In this document: positions 1 to 10,029 of the stretch, one piece after another
Numbering within the stretch: the first letter of the stretch is position 1
Layout: each line of letters starts with the position of its first letter
DNA from: Paenibacillus sp. L3-i20
GTDB taxonomy: Bacteria; Bacillota; Bacilli; Paenibacillales; Paenibacillaceae
DNA: 64,000 nucleotides
Direction: 5' to 3'
Assembly (NCBI RefSeq): GCF_022180385.2
Contig: NZ_BQME02000002.1
Location: 1,736,001 to 1,800,000, forward strand
Notes under the pieces: model-generated
What the model saw: only the letters and a program-made list of their open reading frames with translations
The model's database searches: none
What the model was told of the DNA's origin: nothing
Position numbers and translations under genes: made by a program

Positions 1-3000
1 CGGGATCTTTGAATTCTATATTGTCCGTTTTGATTTCTGCCGTGGAGTCTTCCTCTAATATGGCGTATTGATTGGACCAAAGGTTAAGATCTTCCAGTGC
101 TTTATATTGAAGTTGGCTGAATGTAATATGTGATTTGTTAGCCCAATAACCAAAAAATCCATCTTGATACTCATTGTCTGTTGCCGTTAATATCGGGATA
201 TTATTTAGCCAAACTTCAATCTTTTCACCTAAAAACTTCAATCGAATGTTGTAGTCCGTTTTATCTTGCATTGGATACGTTCCTGTATCTAATTCAGTAC
301 GCTGTCCATTTATATATTTAGCAAGGACAATATTTTTTCCATCCGCTTCTATTGCATATCGATTTTTGGTATCTTTCATTCGGAATGAATACCCAAACCA
401 TTCTTTGTCATAATCGATTTTGTCCATACGATAGCTGAATTTGACTTCGGCATGTACCATCTTTTGCGTAGACATAAATTGTCCGCTTGTAAAAGGATTG
501 GAGATTACAGCTGGTCTGGTTGAAGGCGCTCCTATGGAAACATTTAATCGTAATAAGCTCGTATCGCTTGAACCATTGGGTGCTTGCTCGGCTTTATTCA
601 GTGATACGTATACCCCGTCCATGAAATACTCACCCATTAACTGTTGCCCGTGATTGCAAGGCACGCCTACTCGTCCTACGTTATTACCTGCACTATCTTT
701 GACATTATTAAAGCCAGATGTATAACTTCCAATGGTACATGTAGCTCCATCAAGAAACGATGTTCGGTTGCCGTCAATGGTGACTGTACTATTCGGCCCA
801 GAAATCCGTGCACCATTCCAATTTAATGAATAACTGGTTGGCGCATCATAGCGGTAATTCCCGTAATGGTACATGGAAAGATCATCGCCATATTGGGATG
901 ATTTACTTGTTTTAAGTTGACCAGTGGAAGCGTTAAGTACGAAAACTTCTTCATATCCTCCTTCACGGTTTACAATCTTGTCATAGTAAACCTTTGCTAA
1001 TACCTCATTGTTGCTATAATCAAATACTAAGCTAGGCATTGTATCAGTAATATTGTAAAAGTTCACATACGAATGCATTAAAGTTGGACCCGATATTTGG
1101 TATGGAGTGAGATATTTCCTCCAAGCTATGCTGTAGTCTGAATTATACTTCGTTACATTCAAATCACGATATTTCGAATACGTATATGCATCAGGATATG
1201 TCCACGTTTGATAACTGTATATCGAACCCTCTGCATCTACCATGAAAGGACTAACATTAAACGAATAGTAACCCTTACTATCATTAATGTCTTCCGTTTG
1301 TATTTTATTTGGTGAAGGAAGTGTCACATTCGCAACTACCTTTAGGTTAGGATCATATTCGATCCACTGTAAGGTTTGAACACCATCCTTCTGATTTATA
1401 CGATAGGTAACAATGTTTTTTCCTTTTGCATGACTAAACGTCACATTGACATCCGTACCCGGGACATCCGTTGATTTTTTCAATAACGCACCTGTCAGTG
1501 CATCATAAACAGATATAACGTCCTTATCGTCGTTAGGTGTTTCATGAATATAAATATATTTATCCGCTAACTCCCACGATTTCAATGTTGTATATCTCGT
1601 AATTTTGAAATCATAAGGCTGCTTATTACCCGAATATCGATAACTGTAAAAGAATTCATTCGGTTCAAGGTATTGTTCAACTAGTTGTAATTTACTCGGA
1701 TTTAATGCGTAGAGTTCCCATTCTTTTCTGGAACCGTCCCAACCATCTACGTCATAATTTTTATTGAAAAAAATATTCTTTTTGTTTGATCTAATTTTAA
1801 ATTTTGCTGCATCACGATACTTGTTGAACGTTTGAAAATGTTTGTTCGATTTTGGATCTATGATCGGTAATGAATACGTTGGATTCAGTGATTCGCTTGA
1901 ACGATAGGGTGACAATCGATTATTACCGAATCCATTATTGACCATCCCAGTCATTTCGAAAGAATCCCGATTCATTGCAAGTCTCGATTGGCTAAAATCA
2001 TAAAACACCTGCTGCTGCGGACCGAAGTTTCTTCCTTCTCCAGCAACAAGATTTTTTTGATCGATGCTCCACAACGACGATTTGTTTCTTACTTTTGTGG
2101 TGCTATTGATATCGTAGACGTTCCATTTCATCATTTGTCCTGGTGTGATAATCGAATAAGGATCAAGGTCTGGTTGCTCGTTTTTCCCTTCTAAGTTAAA
2201 GGCAACTTCCGGAGCATCATTAATGACATCTAGCGTCATTTCTGATTCTGTAACATCTAACGTATCATCCGTACGCCCATAATCTTCCCTTACTTTCGTA
2301 TAGAATAAGTATTTGCCTACCCGGTCTGGAGTGAATGGAAAACTTAGCAACGTTCCACCAATAATCGAATTCCACTGATCATCTCCGAATCCATTATTTT
2401 TACTATCATATTTAAACTTGTATTCAAAGCCTGTAATTTTATCATCATCAGGACTGACGGAGCGATTAATGACTTCGATCGTCTGCTTTCTTATGCCAAT
2501 AGAAGGTACTTCTAGTTTTGCAACGGGCGGAAGATCAGGTTTCACGATGATGGAGCAATTACTAGGGCTAAGTGATTTCAGCCCTTCTGAATCGTATACA
2601 TGCAGCGAAACCGTAGCGAATTGATTTGTGTTCGTCTCATTCACATAATGTGGTAGACGTCCGATCCATTCATCCCTAGCGTGATTGATTTTCCGTCCCA
2701 TAGGGCTAAAGCTTTCGCTAGAATCAAATAAATTGGTTGCAATTGATCGCATTGATTTTACACTGACGGGGCACTTTGCAATCGGGACTGGATTTTTCGG
2801 TATTACCTTAATGGACGTAGAAGCGCTCGTCGTTAATCCCCATTCGTCTCGCATTTGGGCAGTGACATGATGATAACCTAACACATCCATCGTTACATTA
2901 TGGTAGCCATCTGTATATTCGTCGTATTTGCTCGGTAATGATTGAATAAAAGGTGAGCCATTCGCTGTATCAAAGCCCATAAAGTGTAAGGAGTCGCCAT

Positions 3001-4642
3001 CTGGATCAGTCGGCGTTGGTACTGAGGGATCATCAATATAAACCAGATCTAATACCGTACCTTCTACTACCTCTCTAATGGGTTGTATCTTATAGTGAGG
3101 ATGAACAAATCCAATTTTGAATTGAGGAGGATTGTTGCCTGCCATATCATTGACAGTTAATGTTTTGTGCCCTGTCCAGCCAGATTCTCCGCAGCTGGTC
3201 TTAATGTTAATGCTAACGGTGTGAGAACCTATCCCTATTACCCAAGGATAACTGCTAAACGTGTAACTTGTATCGGTGCTTTGGCCGAATATTGGTGAAG
3301 TGGTATATGTTCCACCTCTTTCAATCTTGTACCTGTGTGATTGATACGTACAACCAGCCATTACAAAGTTTTTTGGTACAAAGCGGAATGGCTGCCGGAA
3401 GTTTATCGTATCTGGAATGATATCGAAGTCTCCTGAAAATCGTGGTGCTTCCTTTTCATAAAAAAAGGTCACATAAGCCTTTGTCTGAGTTCTACTCAGG
3501 CTCACTGTGACCGTATTTCCAGATTGTACTGTATCGCTGTAATTGCTGTAAGACACATTTCTGCCGAGTACCTTTCCGTGGGTTGGCTCTGCATTTAGAA
3601 TGCGAGATAGTGGCAATGGATCTGCAAATGGCGTCATAGACTCTGTTACTTTTACAAAGCTTCCAGTTGGTCCTGTTCGTACCATGTGACGCACATTGAT
3701 CTGAGTTGGTTCATTTTCTTTTGGTCCCCACTCAACTACAATCTTTTTATCTCCGTAGCGATAAGTCGTTGCTTCCAATTGGAACTTAAAAGCTGAATAC
3801 CACCACATTTGTCTCGCCCCGGGACTTGCCCAGTCTTTATAAAATCCTTTTTTTTCAGAGTCTCCTCCGAAAGTTTGCTCAAAATAAACCATAATGCTGT
3901 TTTTAGATATTACTTCAAACTTGCCATCATATTTCGTTGACCGATCATATTTTCCAGAACAAGGCGAGGTTGTATTATTGAAACCACATTCCTTATGTAT
4001 ATCATTTTCCACTGTTTTAGCCGGATCAACCCCGATGTTTACAGGCTTAACGGTATTCTGAACCACAACTTTTTCATCTATCGAAGGCTTTACATCTTCT
4101 CCGTCAATGTAATAGGGACTATCCTTTTTAAGAACTAAGGTAAGTAGATCATCTGTACAGTTTGGGTATGCTTTATATTTCCACTCATCTTCAGGAGCGG
4201 AGGGGCATTTTCCACTATCATTATGTCTTATTTTTCTAGGAGTATTTGCTCTCCATAGATCACTGCCACTTGAACGATCCCAATAATACACACCACCATG
4301 GGTGTGACTTCTTGTTGTTCTTACTAAAATAGATGTTCCTTGAATCGTATCCAGTCCAGCAAAACTTTCTTTTCCTAGCCAGTCACCCGGTACATCTCGG
4401 AGTTTTTTTCCATCTGAATTTTCCCAACGAATATTAGTAATTACTTGTCCTTGTATTTTTCCTGCTGTGAAATTAACAGTCATGCTTGTTTGATCTCTGT
4501 AACTGTACTTATCTGTTGCAATATACTTTTCCCCTTTTTCAGAGTAGACCGTTTCAGGAGTTGTTGTTGCGGCTTCTACGTACCCTATTTTCCATCCATA
4601 TATCAAGACTATAATAGCCAATGTGACAAACAACTTCTTCAT
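1..4642 (-). CDS. Very large secreted multidomain protein, partial (C-terminus beyond window)
   Basis: I read the minus strand codon by codon from the ATG at 4642 to the window edge and found no stop, so at least 1547 codons are open. The start has a strong GGAGGTGA site just upstream. The first ~24 residues are a signal peptide (MKKLFVTLAIIVLIYGWKIG, then VEAA). The middle has Ig/PKD-like stretches with NNPPQFK, DPDGDSL and SPDDDKITGF motifs. The last ~200 visible residues, with motifs WFGYSFRMKD, IRLKFLGEKIEVWLN and DGFFGYWA, look like a concanavalin-type (LamG-like) jelly roll. The gene follows the SLH-protein gene by 18 nt and is probably co-transcribed with it. An extracellular or envelope role is inferred; no catalytic motif was recognised. 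Short plus-strand frames inside it are shadows. Confidence 0.85.
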   Translation of the reverse strand, partial: MKKLFVTLAIIVLIYGWKIGYVEAATTTPETVYSEKGEKYIATDKYSYRDQTSMTVNFTAGKIQGQVITNIRWENSDGKKLRDVPGDWLGKESFAGLDTIQGTSILVRTTRSHTHGGVYYWDRSSGSDLWRANTPRKIRHNDSGKCPSAPEDEWKYKAYPNCTDDLLTLVLKKDSPYYIDGEDVKPSIDEKVVVQNTVKPVNIGVDPAKTVENDIHKECGFNNTTSPCSGKYDRSTKYDGKFEVISKNSIMVYFEQTFGGDSEKKGFYKDWASPGARQMWWYSAFKFQLEATTYRYGDKKIVVEWGPKENEPTQINVRHMVRTGPTGSFVKVTESMTPFADPLPLSRILNAEPTHGKVLGRNVSYSNYSDTVQSGNTVTVSLSRTQTKAYVTFFYEKEAPRFSGDFDIIPDTINFRQPFRFVPKNFVMAGCTYQSHRYKIERGGTYTTSPIFGQSTDTSYTFSSYPWVIGIGSHTVSINIKTSCGESGWTGHKTLTVNDMAGNNPPQFKIGFVHPHYKIQPIREVVEGTVLDLVYIDDPSVPTPTDPDGDSLHFMGFDTANGSPFIQSLPSKYDEYTDGYHNVTMDVLGYHHVTAQMRDEWGLTTSASTSIKVIPKNPVPIAKCPVSVKSMRSIATNLFDSSESFSPMGRKINHARDEWIGRLPHYVNETNTNQFATVSLHVYDSEGLKSLSPSNCSIIVKPDLPPVAKLEVPSIGIRKQTIEVINRSVSPDDDKITGFEYKFKYDSKNNGFGDDQWNSIIGGTLLSFPFTPDRVGKYLFYTKVREDYGRTDDTLDVTESEMTLDVINDAPEVAFNLEGKNEQPDLDPYSIITPGQMMKWNVYDINSTTKVRNKSSLWSIDQKNLVAGEGRNFGPQQQVFYDFSQSRLAMNRDSFEMTGMVNNGFGNNRLSPYRSSESLNPTYSLPIIDPKSNKHFQTFNKYRDAAKFKIRSNKKNIFFNKNYDVDGWDGSRKEWELYALNPSKLQLVEQYLEPNEFFYSYRYSGNKQPYDFKITRYTTLKSWELADKYIYIHETPNDDKDVISVYDALTGALLKKSTDVPGTDVNVTFSHAKGKNIVTYRINQKDGVQTLQWIEYDPNLKVVANVTLPSPNKIQTEDINDSKGYYSFNVSPFMVDAEGSIYSYQTWTYPDAYTYSKYRDLNVTKYNSDYSIAWRKYLTPYQISGPTLMHSYVNFYNITDTMPSLVFDYSNNEVLAKVYYDKIVNREGGYEEVFVLNASTGQLKTSKSSQYGDDLSMYHYGNYRYDAPTSYSLNWNGARISGPNSTVTIDGNRTSFLDGATCTIGSYTSGFNNVKDSAGNNVGRVGVPCNHGQQLMGEYFMDGVYVSLNKAEQAPNGSSDTSLLRLNVSIGAPSTRPAVISNPFTSGQFMSTQKMVHAEVKFSYRMDKIDYDKEWFGYSFRMKDTKNRYAIEADGKNIVLAKYINGQRTELDTGTYPMQDKTDYNIRLKFLGEKIEVWLNNIPILTATDNEYQDGFFGYWANKSHITFSQLQYKALEDLNLWSNQYAILEEDSTAEIKTDNIEFKDP

Positions 4643-4660
4643 TTCCTCACCTCCATTCAT

Positions 4661-6004
4661 TTACTTACCGAAATGTGTTGTTGTACCGAAAAAAATCGTA
4701 TTGCTTATGTTCTCTCCGAATGATGGACTTAAATAAAAGCTGATAGAAATATTTCGATCTGGGTTGTTTTTACTTCCTCCGATGTTCTCGTACAATTGAT
4801 ATCCAGTATTAGGAATAGCCCATACCATAACGCCTGTACCTATTCTTTTTTCAGCATTTGATGGTCTACGTGAGCTAATATGTCTAAAAGCTTTTTCTTT
4901 CGTTTCAATAGGGAACGGTTCTATCAGTTTGTGATGCGGATACGGATTTGGTGCTTTGTAGCTTTGGGTTGTAACATCAATGATTCCTGGGTATTGCTTA
5001 CCTCCATTATTGGTATACGTCTCATATTCGATGTACATTGCGTATGCATCGTTAGGAAGTTTCCCATCATATCCAAAAGTCATTTTTGAAGTGGCAGGAA
5101 GCAACTTGCGATAAGGATCTTTTGGATCGTCAAGATCAATAAGAATAATTCGTTTTACTTCCGAATGAATAAGAGAATTTTTAAATACCAGATTCTCCAG
5201 CTTATAGTTTTTCTTCATACCGCTACCTTTTGGATCATTAAAGATGTGCGGTGCAACTGTAAATGCATTCGTCTTTAGCCATTGCAATTCCGCCTCAGAA
5301 GTTGCATATTTATCCAAAGCAAGCTTCTTACCTTCTTTTAAGCTTAATATCCGCTCAATTACAGTTACAGCTTGTGCACGTGTTGTTGAACGCTCTAATC
5401 CGATTTCATTACCACCAAATCCATTTAAAACACCTCGATTGAAAGCCTCGAATACTAGAAACCCCTCGTAGTACTCTCTCATAAACTCATCGGTGCGAGT
5501 CACCATGTTATTAGTAGCAGTAAGTGGCCATCGATTAATCTCTACTTCCTTTGTTATTCCCGAAGACTCCACAGTTTTAAGCGTTTCATCAGCACCTCTT
5601 ACCGCAAGCCAAGCCATGTGACGGCGACTTATATCGGCAGTCATATGCCACTCTGCAAAATCCGCATCCCCTTTATACACACCAGCTTCTTTTACCGCTT
5701 TTACATATGTTGTGTACCACAAACTTCCTTCCGAATCATGTTCTAAACCTAACGCCTTTACAATCATTTTTATAAACTGTGCTCTCGTTACTTTGGCATC
5801 GGGCCTAAATGTTCCATCCGGAAAACCATTCACATAACCCTTCTTTACAGCAATTTCAATTTGCCCTTTAGCCCAATGTTTAGAAATGTCCTTAAAGCCT
5901 ACTATTTTTGCATTTGCCGCCTGTATACCAGTAGCAGTTTGTAGTGACAATAATCCTAGCAACAATACAATAGCTAAAAAGTACCCTTTCCATTTTGACA
6001 CCAT
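4661..6004 (-). CDS. S-layer homology (SLH) domain protein, cell-wall anchored
   Basis: A 447-aa protein with an N-terminal signal peptide (hydrophobic run about residues 8-28) followed by SLH modules. SLH1 spans about residues 35-87 (FKDISKHWAKGQIE, GFPDGTFRPDAKVTRAQF). A degenerate module lies at about 93-140, and another at about 176-226 (GVLNGFGGNEIGLERSTTRA). SLH domains bind pyruvylated wall polymers, so the protein should sit on the cell surface. The remaining ~220 residues match no family I recognise. A GGGAGGG site precedes the ATG. The large secreted protein lies 18 nt downstream, so the two probably act together at the envelope. A cre-like site lies just upstream. Confidence 0.85.
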   Translation of the reverse strand: MVSKWKGYFLAIVLLLGLLSLQTATGIQAANAKIVGFKDISKHWAKGQIEIAVKKGYVNGFPDGTFRPDAKVTRAQFIKMIVKALGLEHDSEGSLWYTTYVKAVKEAGVYKGDADFAEWHMTADISRRHMAWLAVRGADETLKTVESSGITKEVEINRWPLTATNNMVTRTDEFMREYYEGFLVFEAFNRGVLNGFGGNEIGLERSTTRAQAVTVIERILSLKEGKKLALDKYATSEAELQWLKTNAFTVAPHIFNDPKGSGMKKNYKLENLVFKNSLIHSEVKRIILIDLDDPKDPYRKLLPATSKMTFGYDGKLPNDAYAMYIEYETYTNNGGKQYPGIIDVTTQSYKAPNPYPHHKLIEPFPIETKEKAFRHISSRRPSNAEKRIGTGVMVWAIPNTGYQLYENIGGSKNNPDRNISISFYLSPSFGENISNTIFFGTTTHFGK

Positions 6005-6044
6005 ATAAAAACCCTCCCTAATTTATTAGTAATTAGCGTAATCT

Positions 6045-6059
6045 AGTAAACGTTTTCAT
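6045..6059. promoter_or_regulatory. Catabolite-responsive element (cre)-like site
   Basis: On the minus strand ATGAAAACGTTTACT fits the Bacillus cre consensus WTGNAARCGNWWWCA at all but the last position. It lies about 41-55 nt upstream of the SLH-protein start, where CcpA could repress or activate the surface-protein operon. Inferred from motif match only. Confidence 0.45.
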
Positions 6060-6177
6060 AAATAAAACAATCATTCCTATCAATTTCAATACATACCCTT
6101 CAACCCATATAACGTGATCTTGTTGTATCATGATTTTATACATCCTGCCAATTACTTTATCGACAGAAATAGCAAAA

Positions 6178-6218
6178 AAGCACACTTCCTCCCAGCAAAC
6201 GATGGGAAAAGCGTGCTT
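6178..6218 (-). terminator. Rho-independent terminator downstream of the GH3 gene
   Basis: Read on the minus strand, AAGCACGC...TTCCCA pairs with TGGGAGG...GTGTGCTT around a short loop and is followed by TTTTTT. It lies ~120 nt beyond the stop of the GH3 gene and before the SLH gene. Apart from this hairpin and the cre-like site, I see nothing else in 6005-6339. Confidence 0.75.
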
Positions 6219-6339
6219 CGCTTTTGTTGATCTAACATAAAAAATACTACACAACTAGATCAGTGTCAATATTATCCTCTTTTAACTTTAATAATAAGCT
6301 TCTTCCGTAACCCACGTACTCGAGAAACTAACAACCATC

Positions 6340-8151
6340 TTAAGGATAACTCAATCCAAATCCAAGAGGGAACTCAGCACTAAGCGTAATCGGTAATTTC
6401 CCTTTAGGCTTCGCACCGAAAACAACTTGAATCGCAGCTTCCCACGATACTGGAATTGCCGTGATCCAATACCAATTATCCAACGCATAAGTTGCAACAT
6501 AAGCCCCTACTTCTGGATAACCTAAAATATCACTTGGATTTCCAAGCGAAACTGCAACAACCGGTTTCCCTGTAGCCAGCAACTCATTAACTAATTGAAC
6601 TTGCCCAGCTAATAATTCACGATCAGAATAAGTGCACACAATAATTCGATCTGCCTTGGCTGCTTGCTTGATCGCTTCCGCTATTGCAGCCCCAGATGCA
6701 TCTAGCTTCTCTCCTTGAGCTTCAGCTATTTGATAAGAAATTACTTTCCCTTTACTAATGGCCTTGACTGATTCCGCAATTTCATCCGCATAGGCAGCAC
6801 TGACAACAAGTGTCGTTTCATCGGTTGCAGCATCAAGCGGAAGAATGCCATCATTTTTGACAAGTGTTATTGAATCTAATGCGATCTTTCTCGCAAGTTC
6901 CGAGTGATCTGAGCTACCAACGACTTCGCTCGCATTTGCTTCATCCACTAATCTATTTTCAAACAGTTTCATCTGAAATTTATAGGTTAATATTCGAGTA
7001 ACTGACTCATCTAATCGGCTTCTTGCTAACTTTCCATTGTCCAGTGCCTTATTTAGTGCATGCAATGTTTCGGTCTGGTCGAACTGAGAGCCGTTAGCCA
7101 TAACGATATCCGCTCCAGCATTAATCGCCATTACAGCCGCCTCTCCCGCTCCCCAATTGTTCGTAATAGCTTCCATTACCATCGCATCCGTGACGATAAT
7201 GCCTTTAAACCCTAGCTCTTCACGCAATAATCCGGTTAATACTTTTTTTGACAATGTCGCAGGCAAATCAGGGTCGATCGCTTCCAAAATAATATGAGCT
7301 GTCATTATAGATTCAATGCCTGCATCAATAACCGCACGAAATGGTGCAAGATGTACGTCCCTCAACACATCTTTGCTATAAGAAACTTTTGATAACGTCG
7401 AATGCGAATCAAAGCCAGTATCTCCATGGCCGGGAAAATGTTTTGCGCTGGAGAGCATACCATTCTTTTGATACCCCTTAACTTGGGCAACAGCCATCCT
7501 ACTTACTGCCTCTGGATCTTCACCAAATGAACGTACACCAATTACGGGGTTCAGTCTATTGGAATTAACATCGGCAACGGGGGAGAAACTCCAGTGAAAA
7601 CCCATTGCTTTTGCTTCGATAGCAGTCATTTCTGCAACCTGCTGTGCATACGTCGTATTTTGTGTGGCGCCTATCGCCATCTGTCTCGGTAGAACGGTTG
7701 CTTCTCCTGGTATACGTTGTGCTGCACCGTACTCCATATCACCAGATATAAAGAGTGGAATACCTAATCGTGACTCACTCGACCACTGCTGCAATTGATT
7801 GATAAACTGGGTTGTTTCCAAGGCTGACTCCGTCCTACGGTTTAATAGAACACTCCCAACACCATATTCCTTAACCATTTCGCTAGAAAATGTATTGACC
7901 CCATAAGCTGGAGTATACATAACGAGTTGACCTATTTTTTCTTTATCATTCATCTTTGCAATAAGACTCTTCACCTTATCCTCAATAGAAGTTACATCAC
8001 TACTGGAACTTTCGACCGGAGTAGCACTCGGCTGGGCGGCACTTAAATTGCCGATAGGTTTGTTTGATTCCCCTATATCACTTACATAAAAAATAACTGC
8101 TGCAACGATGATGACTATAAATGCGAGCCCAAACATGCCTCTTTTCTTCAT
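6340..8151 (-). CDS. nagZ: Beta-N-acetylhexosaminidase, glycoside hydrolase family 3 (NagZ-like), membrane-anchored or secreted
   Basis: A 603-aa GH3 enzyme. Residues ~7-24 form a signal peptide or membrane anchor, followed by a Ser/Pro-rich linker to about residue 55. The TIM-barrel domain carries the bacterial NagZ signature KHFPGHGDTGFDSH (residues 237-250), whose Asp-His pair acts as the acid/base. IIVTDAM supplies the nucleophile Asp322. A GH3 C-terminal domain follows and ends in PLGFGLSYP. The expected role is release of terminal N-acetylglucosamine from muropeptides or chitin oligosaccharides outside the membrane. The divergent neighbour is a chitin-active AA10 oxidase, which supports a role in chitin or wall-sugar turnover. 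AAAGGAGG precedes the ATG. Confidence 0.9.
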   Translation of the reverse strand: MKKRGMFGLAFIVIIVAAVIFYVSDIGESNKPIGNLSAAQPSATPVESSSSDVTSIEDKVKSLIAKMNDKEKIGQLVMYTPAYGVNTFSSEMVKEYGVGSVLLNRRTESALETTQFINQLQQWSSESRLGIPLFISGDMEYGAAQRIPGEATVLPRQMAIGATQNTTYAQQVAEMTAIEAKAMGFHWSFSPVADVNSNRLNPVIGVRSFGEDPEAVSRMAVAQVKGYQKNGMLSSAKHFPGHGDTGFDSHSTLSKVSYSKDVLRDVHLAPFRAVIDAGIESIMTAHIILEAIDPDLPATLSKKVLTGLLREELGFKGIIVTDAMVMEAITNNWGAGEAAVMAINAGADIVMANGSQFDQTETLHALNKALDNGKLARSRLDESVTRILTYKFQMKLFENRLVDEANASEVVGSSDHSELARKIALDSITLVKNDGILPLDAATDETTLVVSAAYADEIAESVKAISKGKVISYQIAEAQGEKLDASGAAIAEAIKQAAKADRIIVCTYSDRELLAGQVQLVNELLATGKPVVAVSLGNPSDILGYPEVGAYVATYALDNWYWITAIPVSWEAAIQVVFGAKPKGKLPITLSAEFPLGFGLSYP

Positions 8152-8490
8152 TGTTACCTCCTTTTAATATGTAGTGACAGCTAATCCTTTTATTTGACAT
8201 TTTATAGTAAATGTAATTAAAAAGAAATGTAATCATTTATTTTGAATGTGTATTCAATTAATAGTCAGAATATTTTGAATAATAACTTCTTCAAAATGAT
8301 CATTGGGTTCAAGCTTTTGATTTTTTTCTTCAAAATGTCTTCATAATAATTGCAATAGCGCAATACACTGAATTCAGATGGAAGGAGGAATTTTTTTAAG
8401 CTTGTAAGTTTTCATCTGGAGTCGCACGCTTTATGAGAACGCTTTATTCCATGAAGCATTCGCTCTCCCCCACTATGAGGAGGTTAGTTA
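8152..8490. other. Divergent intergenic region between GH3 and AA10 genes
   Basis: This 339-nt AT-rich spacer should hold the promoters of both flanking genes. It has two copies of TTCTTCAAAATG (about 8288 and 8325). A GGAAGGAGGA motif at about 8381 lies inside a weak CAGATG...CATCTG inverted repeat. I could not identify convincing -35/-10 pairs, a riboswitch or a reading frame. Confidence 0.4.
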
Positions 8491-9846
8491 ATGACAACGA
8501 AAGCTATTCGTTCATCACGTTCGACCGTCAAACAATTTGTAATGTACATGGGTATTTTGCTAGTAGCCGCAGTAGCCTGTACACTTTTTGCACAACAAAT
8601 CTCTGCTCATGGTTATGTTGAAGGACCTGCAAGTCGTGCTGCACTATGTAAATCTGGTCAAAATACGAATTGTGGACCTATTATATACGAGCCGCAAAGC
8701 CTAGAAGCAGCAAAAGGATTTCCTAACGCAGGCCCGGCAGATGGCCAAATCGCTAGTGCAAATGGAGCATTCCCTACACTTGATGAACAATCAGCAACAC
8801 GTTGGTCTAAAGTGAATATCACTGCTGGACAGAGAACTTTTACATGGAAGCTAACTGCAGCACATGCTACTGCGAGTTGGAAATACTATATTACGAAAAC
8901 AAATTGGAATTCTAATGCGGCACTTACTCGAAATTCCTTCGATTTAACTCCATTTTGCTCGGTTAATTATGGCGGTGCACAACCTCCATTCTCCTATTCA
9001 AATAGTTGCAATGTACCTGCTCGTACCGGTTATCATGTCATCTTGGCAGTATGGGAAGTCGCAGATACTCCGAACGCATTTTATAATGTAATCGATGTCA
9101 ATTTCAGTGGATCTAATCCATCTGACACACAAGCACCAACAGCACCTTCGTCCCTTACTTCTCCTTCCAAAACAGCAACAAGCGTTTCCTTATCTTGGGG
9201 AGCATCTACCGATAATGTTGGCGTCACAGGCTACCGCATTTACAGAGGGTCTACATTAGTTGCAACTGTGACAGGTACAACGCTCAGCTACAATAATGTG
9301 GCGTTAACCTCAAATACAACCTATACGTATTCGATTAAAGCTATCGATTCAGCAGGAAATGAATCGGGTTCAAGCAACTCCATTTCAGTTACAACTTCCC
9401 CGTTCACAGGCAATGATACTCAAGCTCCAACTGCTCCAGGGGCACTACATGTTATGGGGACACCTACATCAACAAGCTTACAGCTAATGTGGAACGCTTC
9501 AACCGATAATGTTGCCGTTACAGGATATCGTGTCTACCGTGGCACAACATTAGTAGCTACCGTTGCAGCTAATGCTACTTCTTACACTGTGACGGGGCTT
9601 ACTGCAAGCACTAGTTATACTTTTAACGTACATGCAATCGATGGGGCCGGCAATCAATCAGCGGCAAGCACTGTAAGCGCTACTACTGCTGGAACAACGT
9701 CTGCAATTCCATGGGCGGCCAATGTGTCGTATGCACCTGGTACACTTGTTTCCTATAATGGATTAGTTTATGAATGCCGCCAATCGCACACTTCCGTAGT
9801 TGGATGGGAACCACCTAATGTCGCATCTCTGTGGCTTCTTAAATAA
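8491..9846 (+). CDS. Lytic polysaccharide monooxygenase, AA10 (chitin-binding protein) with two FnIII domains and a C-terminal CBM
   Basis: A 451-aa secreted copper enzyme. The signal peptide ends in ...FAQQISA, so the mature protein starts at His40 (HGYVEGPASRAALC). This N-terminal His and His125 (AAHATASW) form the histidine brace. The AA10 domain runs to about residue 208. Two fibronectin type III repeats follow, each beginning DTQAPTAP, at about 210-303 and 309-403. A ~45-residue CBM5/12-like module with WAANVSYAPGTLVSYNG and a C-terminal Trp cluster ends the protein. Oxidative cleavage of chitin is the established family activity. The start is supported by GAGGAGG 7 nt upstream. A strong terminator follows, so the gene is probably monocistronic. 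Confidence 0.93.
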   Translation: MTTKAIRSSRSTVKQFVMYMGILLVAAVACTLFAQQISAHGYVEGPASRAALCKSGQNTNCGPIIYEPQSLEAAKGFPNAGPADGQIASANGAFPTLDEQSATRWSKVNITAGQRTFTWKLTAAHATASWKYYITKTNWNSNAALTRNSFDLTPFCSVNYGGAQPPFSYSNSCNVPARTGYHVILAVWEVADTPNAFYNVIDVNFSGSNPSDTQAPTAPSSLTSPSKTATSVSLSWGASTDNVGVTGYRIYRGSTLVATVTGTTLSYNNVALTSNTTYTYSIKAIDSAGNESGSSNSISVTTSPFTGNDTQAPTAPGALHVMGTPTSTSLQLMWNASTDNVAVTGYRVYRGTTLVATVAANATSYTVTGLTASTSYTFNVHAIDGAGNQSAASTVSATTAGTTSAIPWAANVSYAPGTLVSYNGLVYECRQSHTSVVGWEPPNVASLWLLK

Positions 9847-9885
9847 GAAGGAATATGATTCATAACTCAATTACTTTCTAACATT

Positions 9886-9920
9886 AAAAGCCACAACGAG
9901 TCCTAACTCGCTGTGGCTTT
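9886..9920 (+). terminator. Rho-independent terminator after the AA10 gene
   Basis: AAAGCCACA-ACGAG pairs with CTCG-CTGTGGCTTT around TCCTAA. It lies 40 nt after the stop codon. Confidence 0.75.
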
Positions 9921-10029
9921 GCTGTGTGCTCAATTTTAATTCCATCGTATTTAACTTTCTACTCTCTCCTCATTACAGTGCAACACTGATCATATAGTAG
10001 TAAGAAACAGCGCTGGAGGTACGTTCATA

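Noticed and set aside
441..2870. Several 60-70-codon plus-strand frames in the first 3 kb
   Set aside because: They lie antisense to the continuous minus-strand secreted-protein gene and have no RBS or family similarity.
6178..6218. Possible riboswitch (c-di-GMP type) upstream of the SLH gene
   Set aside because: The structure is a single long hairpin with a U-run; conserved riboswitch core motifs are absent.
6033..6254. 73-codon minus-strand frame between the GH3 and SLH genes
   Set aside because: It contains the terminator hairpin and the cre-like site, has no RBS and matches no family.
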